This document shows, piece by piece, positions 7,079 to 7,149 of a DNA stretch of 7,149 bases. This stretch comes from Gemmatimonadaceae bacterium. GTDB taxonomy: Bacteria > Gemmatimonadota > Gemmatimonadetes > Gemmatimonadales > Gemmatimonadaceae. A program made the translations under genes and the position numbers. The first letter of the stretch is position 1. The number at the start of each line of letters is the position of its first letter. The stretch lies in contig JANYKY010000063.1 of the NCBI GenBank assembly GCA_025357975.1, forward strand, positions 1 through 7,149. Reading direction: 5' to 3'. The notes below the pieces were generated by a model. The model did not search any database, was not told where the DNA came from, and saw only the letters and a list, made by a program, of their open reading frames with translations.

Positions 7079-7108
7079 CGCGAGCCCGGCGTGTAAGCCG
7101 GGCTCGCG
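7079..7108 (-). promoter_or_regulatory. Perfect GC-rich hairpin in the aroC leader
   Basis: CGCGAGCCCGGC (7079-7090) and GCCGGGCTCGCG (7097-7108) are exact reverse complements, giving a 12-base stem with a 6-base loop. On the minus strand it begins one base after a possible upstream stop codon (7111-7109) and ends four bases before the aroC Shine-Dalgarno. No T-run follows on either strand, so it is not a textbook intrinsic terminator. It may be a U-tract-less terminator or attenuator for the upstream gene, a 3'-end stabiliser, or a leader structure tuning aroC. The hairpin itself is certain from the sequence; the role is inferred. Confidence 0.6.
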
Positions 7109-7149
7109 TCAAACATTAACCTGAAGCTGAGTCGCGCCGGAGGCGCAAG
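7109..7149 (-). CDS. Possible C-terminal end of an upstream gene (partial)
   Basis: One minus-strand frame reads CASGATQLQVNV and stops at TGA (7111-7109), immediately before the aroC leader hairpin. A stop placed directly before a strong hairpin is what the end of an upstream gene would look like. Another frame stops at 7120-7118 after a short Arg-rich peptide, so the assignment is uncertain. There is far too little protein to name a family. Confidence 0.3.
   Translation of the reverse strand, partial: CASGATQLQVNV

Noticed and set aside
7134..7146. Small inverted repeat GCGCC-GGA-GGCGC near the right edge
   Set aside because: Five-base arms in GC-rich sequence, cut close to the window edge, are not enough to support a function.

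Overview
The window is a compact piece of bacterial chromosome, moderately GC-rich by eye. Every supported gene lies on the minus strand, so transcription runs from the right end to the left. The core is six tightly packed housekeeping genes: aroC (chorismate synthase), aroK (shikimate kinase), a short Smg/DUF494-like gene, topA (DNA topoisomerase I), trmFO (folate/FAD-dependent tRNA m5U54 methyltransferase) and xerC (tyrosine recombinase of the chromosome-dimer-resolution type). Left of xerC, after a 74-base gap, a new gene begins for a membrane cytochrome b (b561-like) and runs off the left edge. At the far right, about 40 bases may hold the tail of an upstream gene, followed at once by a strong GC hairpin and then the aroC ribosome-binding site.

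The junctions suggest one co-transcribed and partly translationally coupled unit. aroC and aroK overlap by 11 bases (GTG start). aroK and the smg-like gene are 51 bases apart, smg-like and topA 3 bases apart. topA and trmFO overlap by 4 bases (GTGA), and trmFO and xerC are 6 bases apart. No convincing internal promoter, terminator, tRNA, mobile element, CRISPR array or long repeat was seen. No stretch over 300 bases lacks a gene.

The functions form two groups. aroK and aroC carry out steps of the shikimate pathway to chorismate. topA, trmFO and xerC form the conserved DNA-topology, tRNA-modification and chromosome-segregation cluster known from Firmicutes, where it continues into hslV-hslU-codY. 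Here that continuation is absent. An smg-like gene next to topA recalls the smf-smg-topA order of proteobacteria, so the window combines two known neighbourhoods.

TrmFO excludes groups that use only TrmA, such as enterobacteria. Together with the base composition, the long-form AroC and the b561-type cytochrome, this suggests a deep-branching Gram-negative lineage such as Gemmatimonadota or Acidobacteriota. That assignment is an inference of low to moderate confidence. I found no evidence of an undescribed defence or mobile system. The noteworthy points are small: a minimal Smg-core protein, a histone-tail-like N-terminus on topoisomerase I, alternating intact and degenerate zinc ribbons, and two inverted repeats at gene starts.
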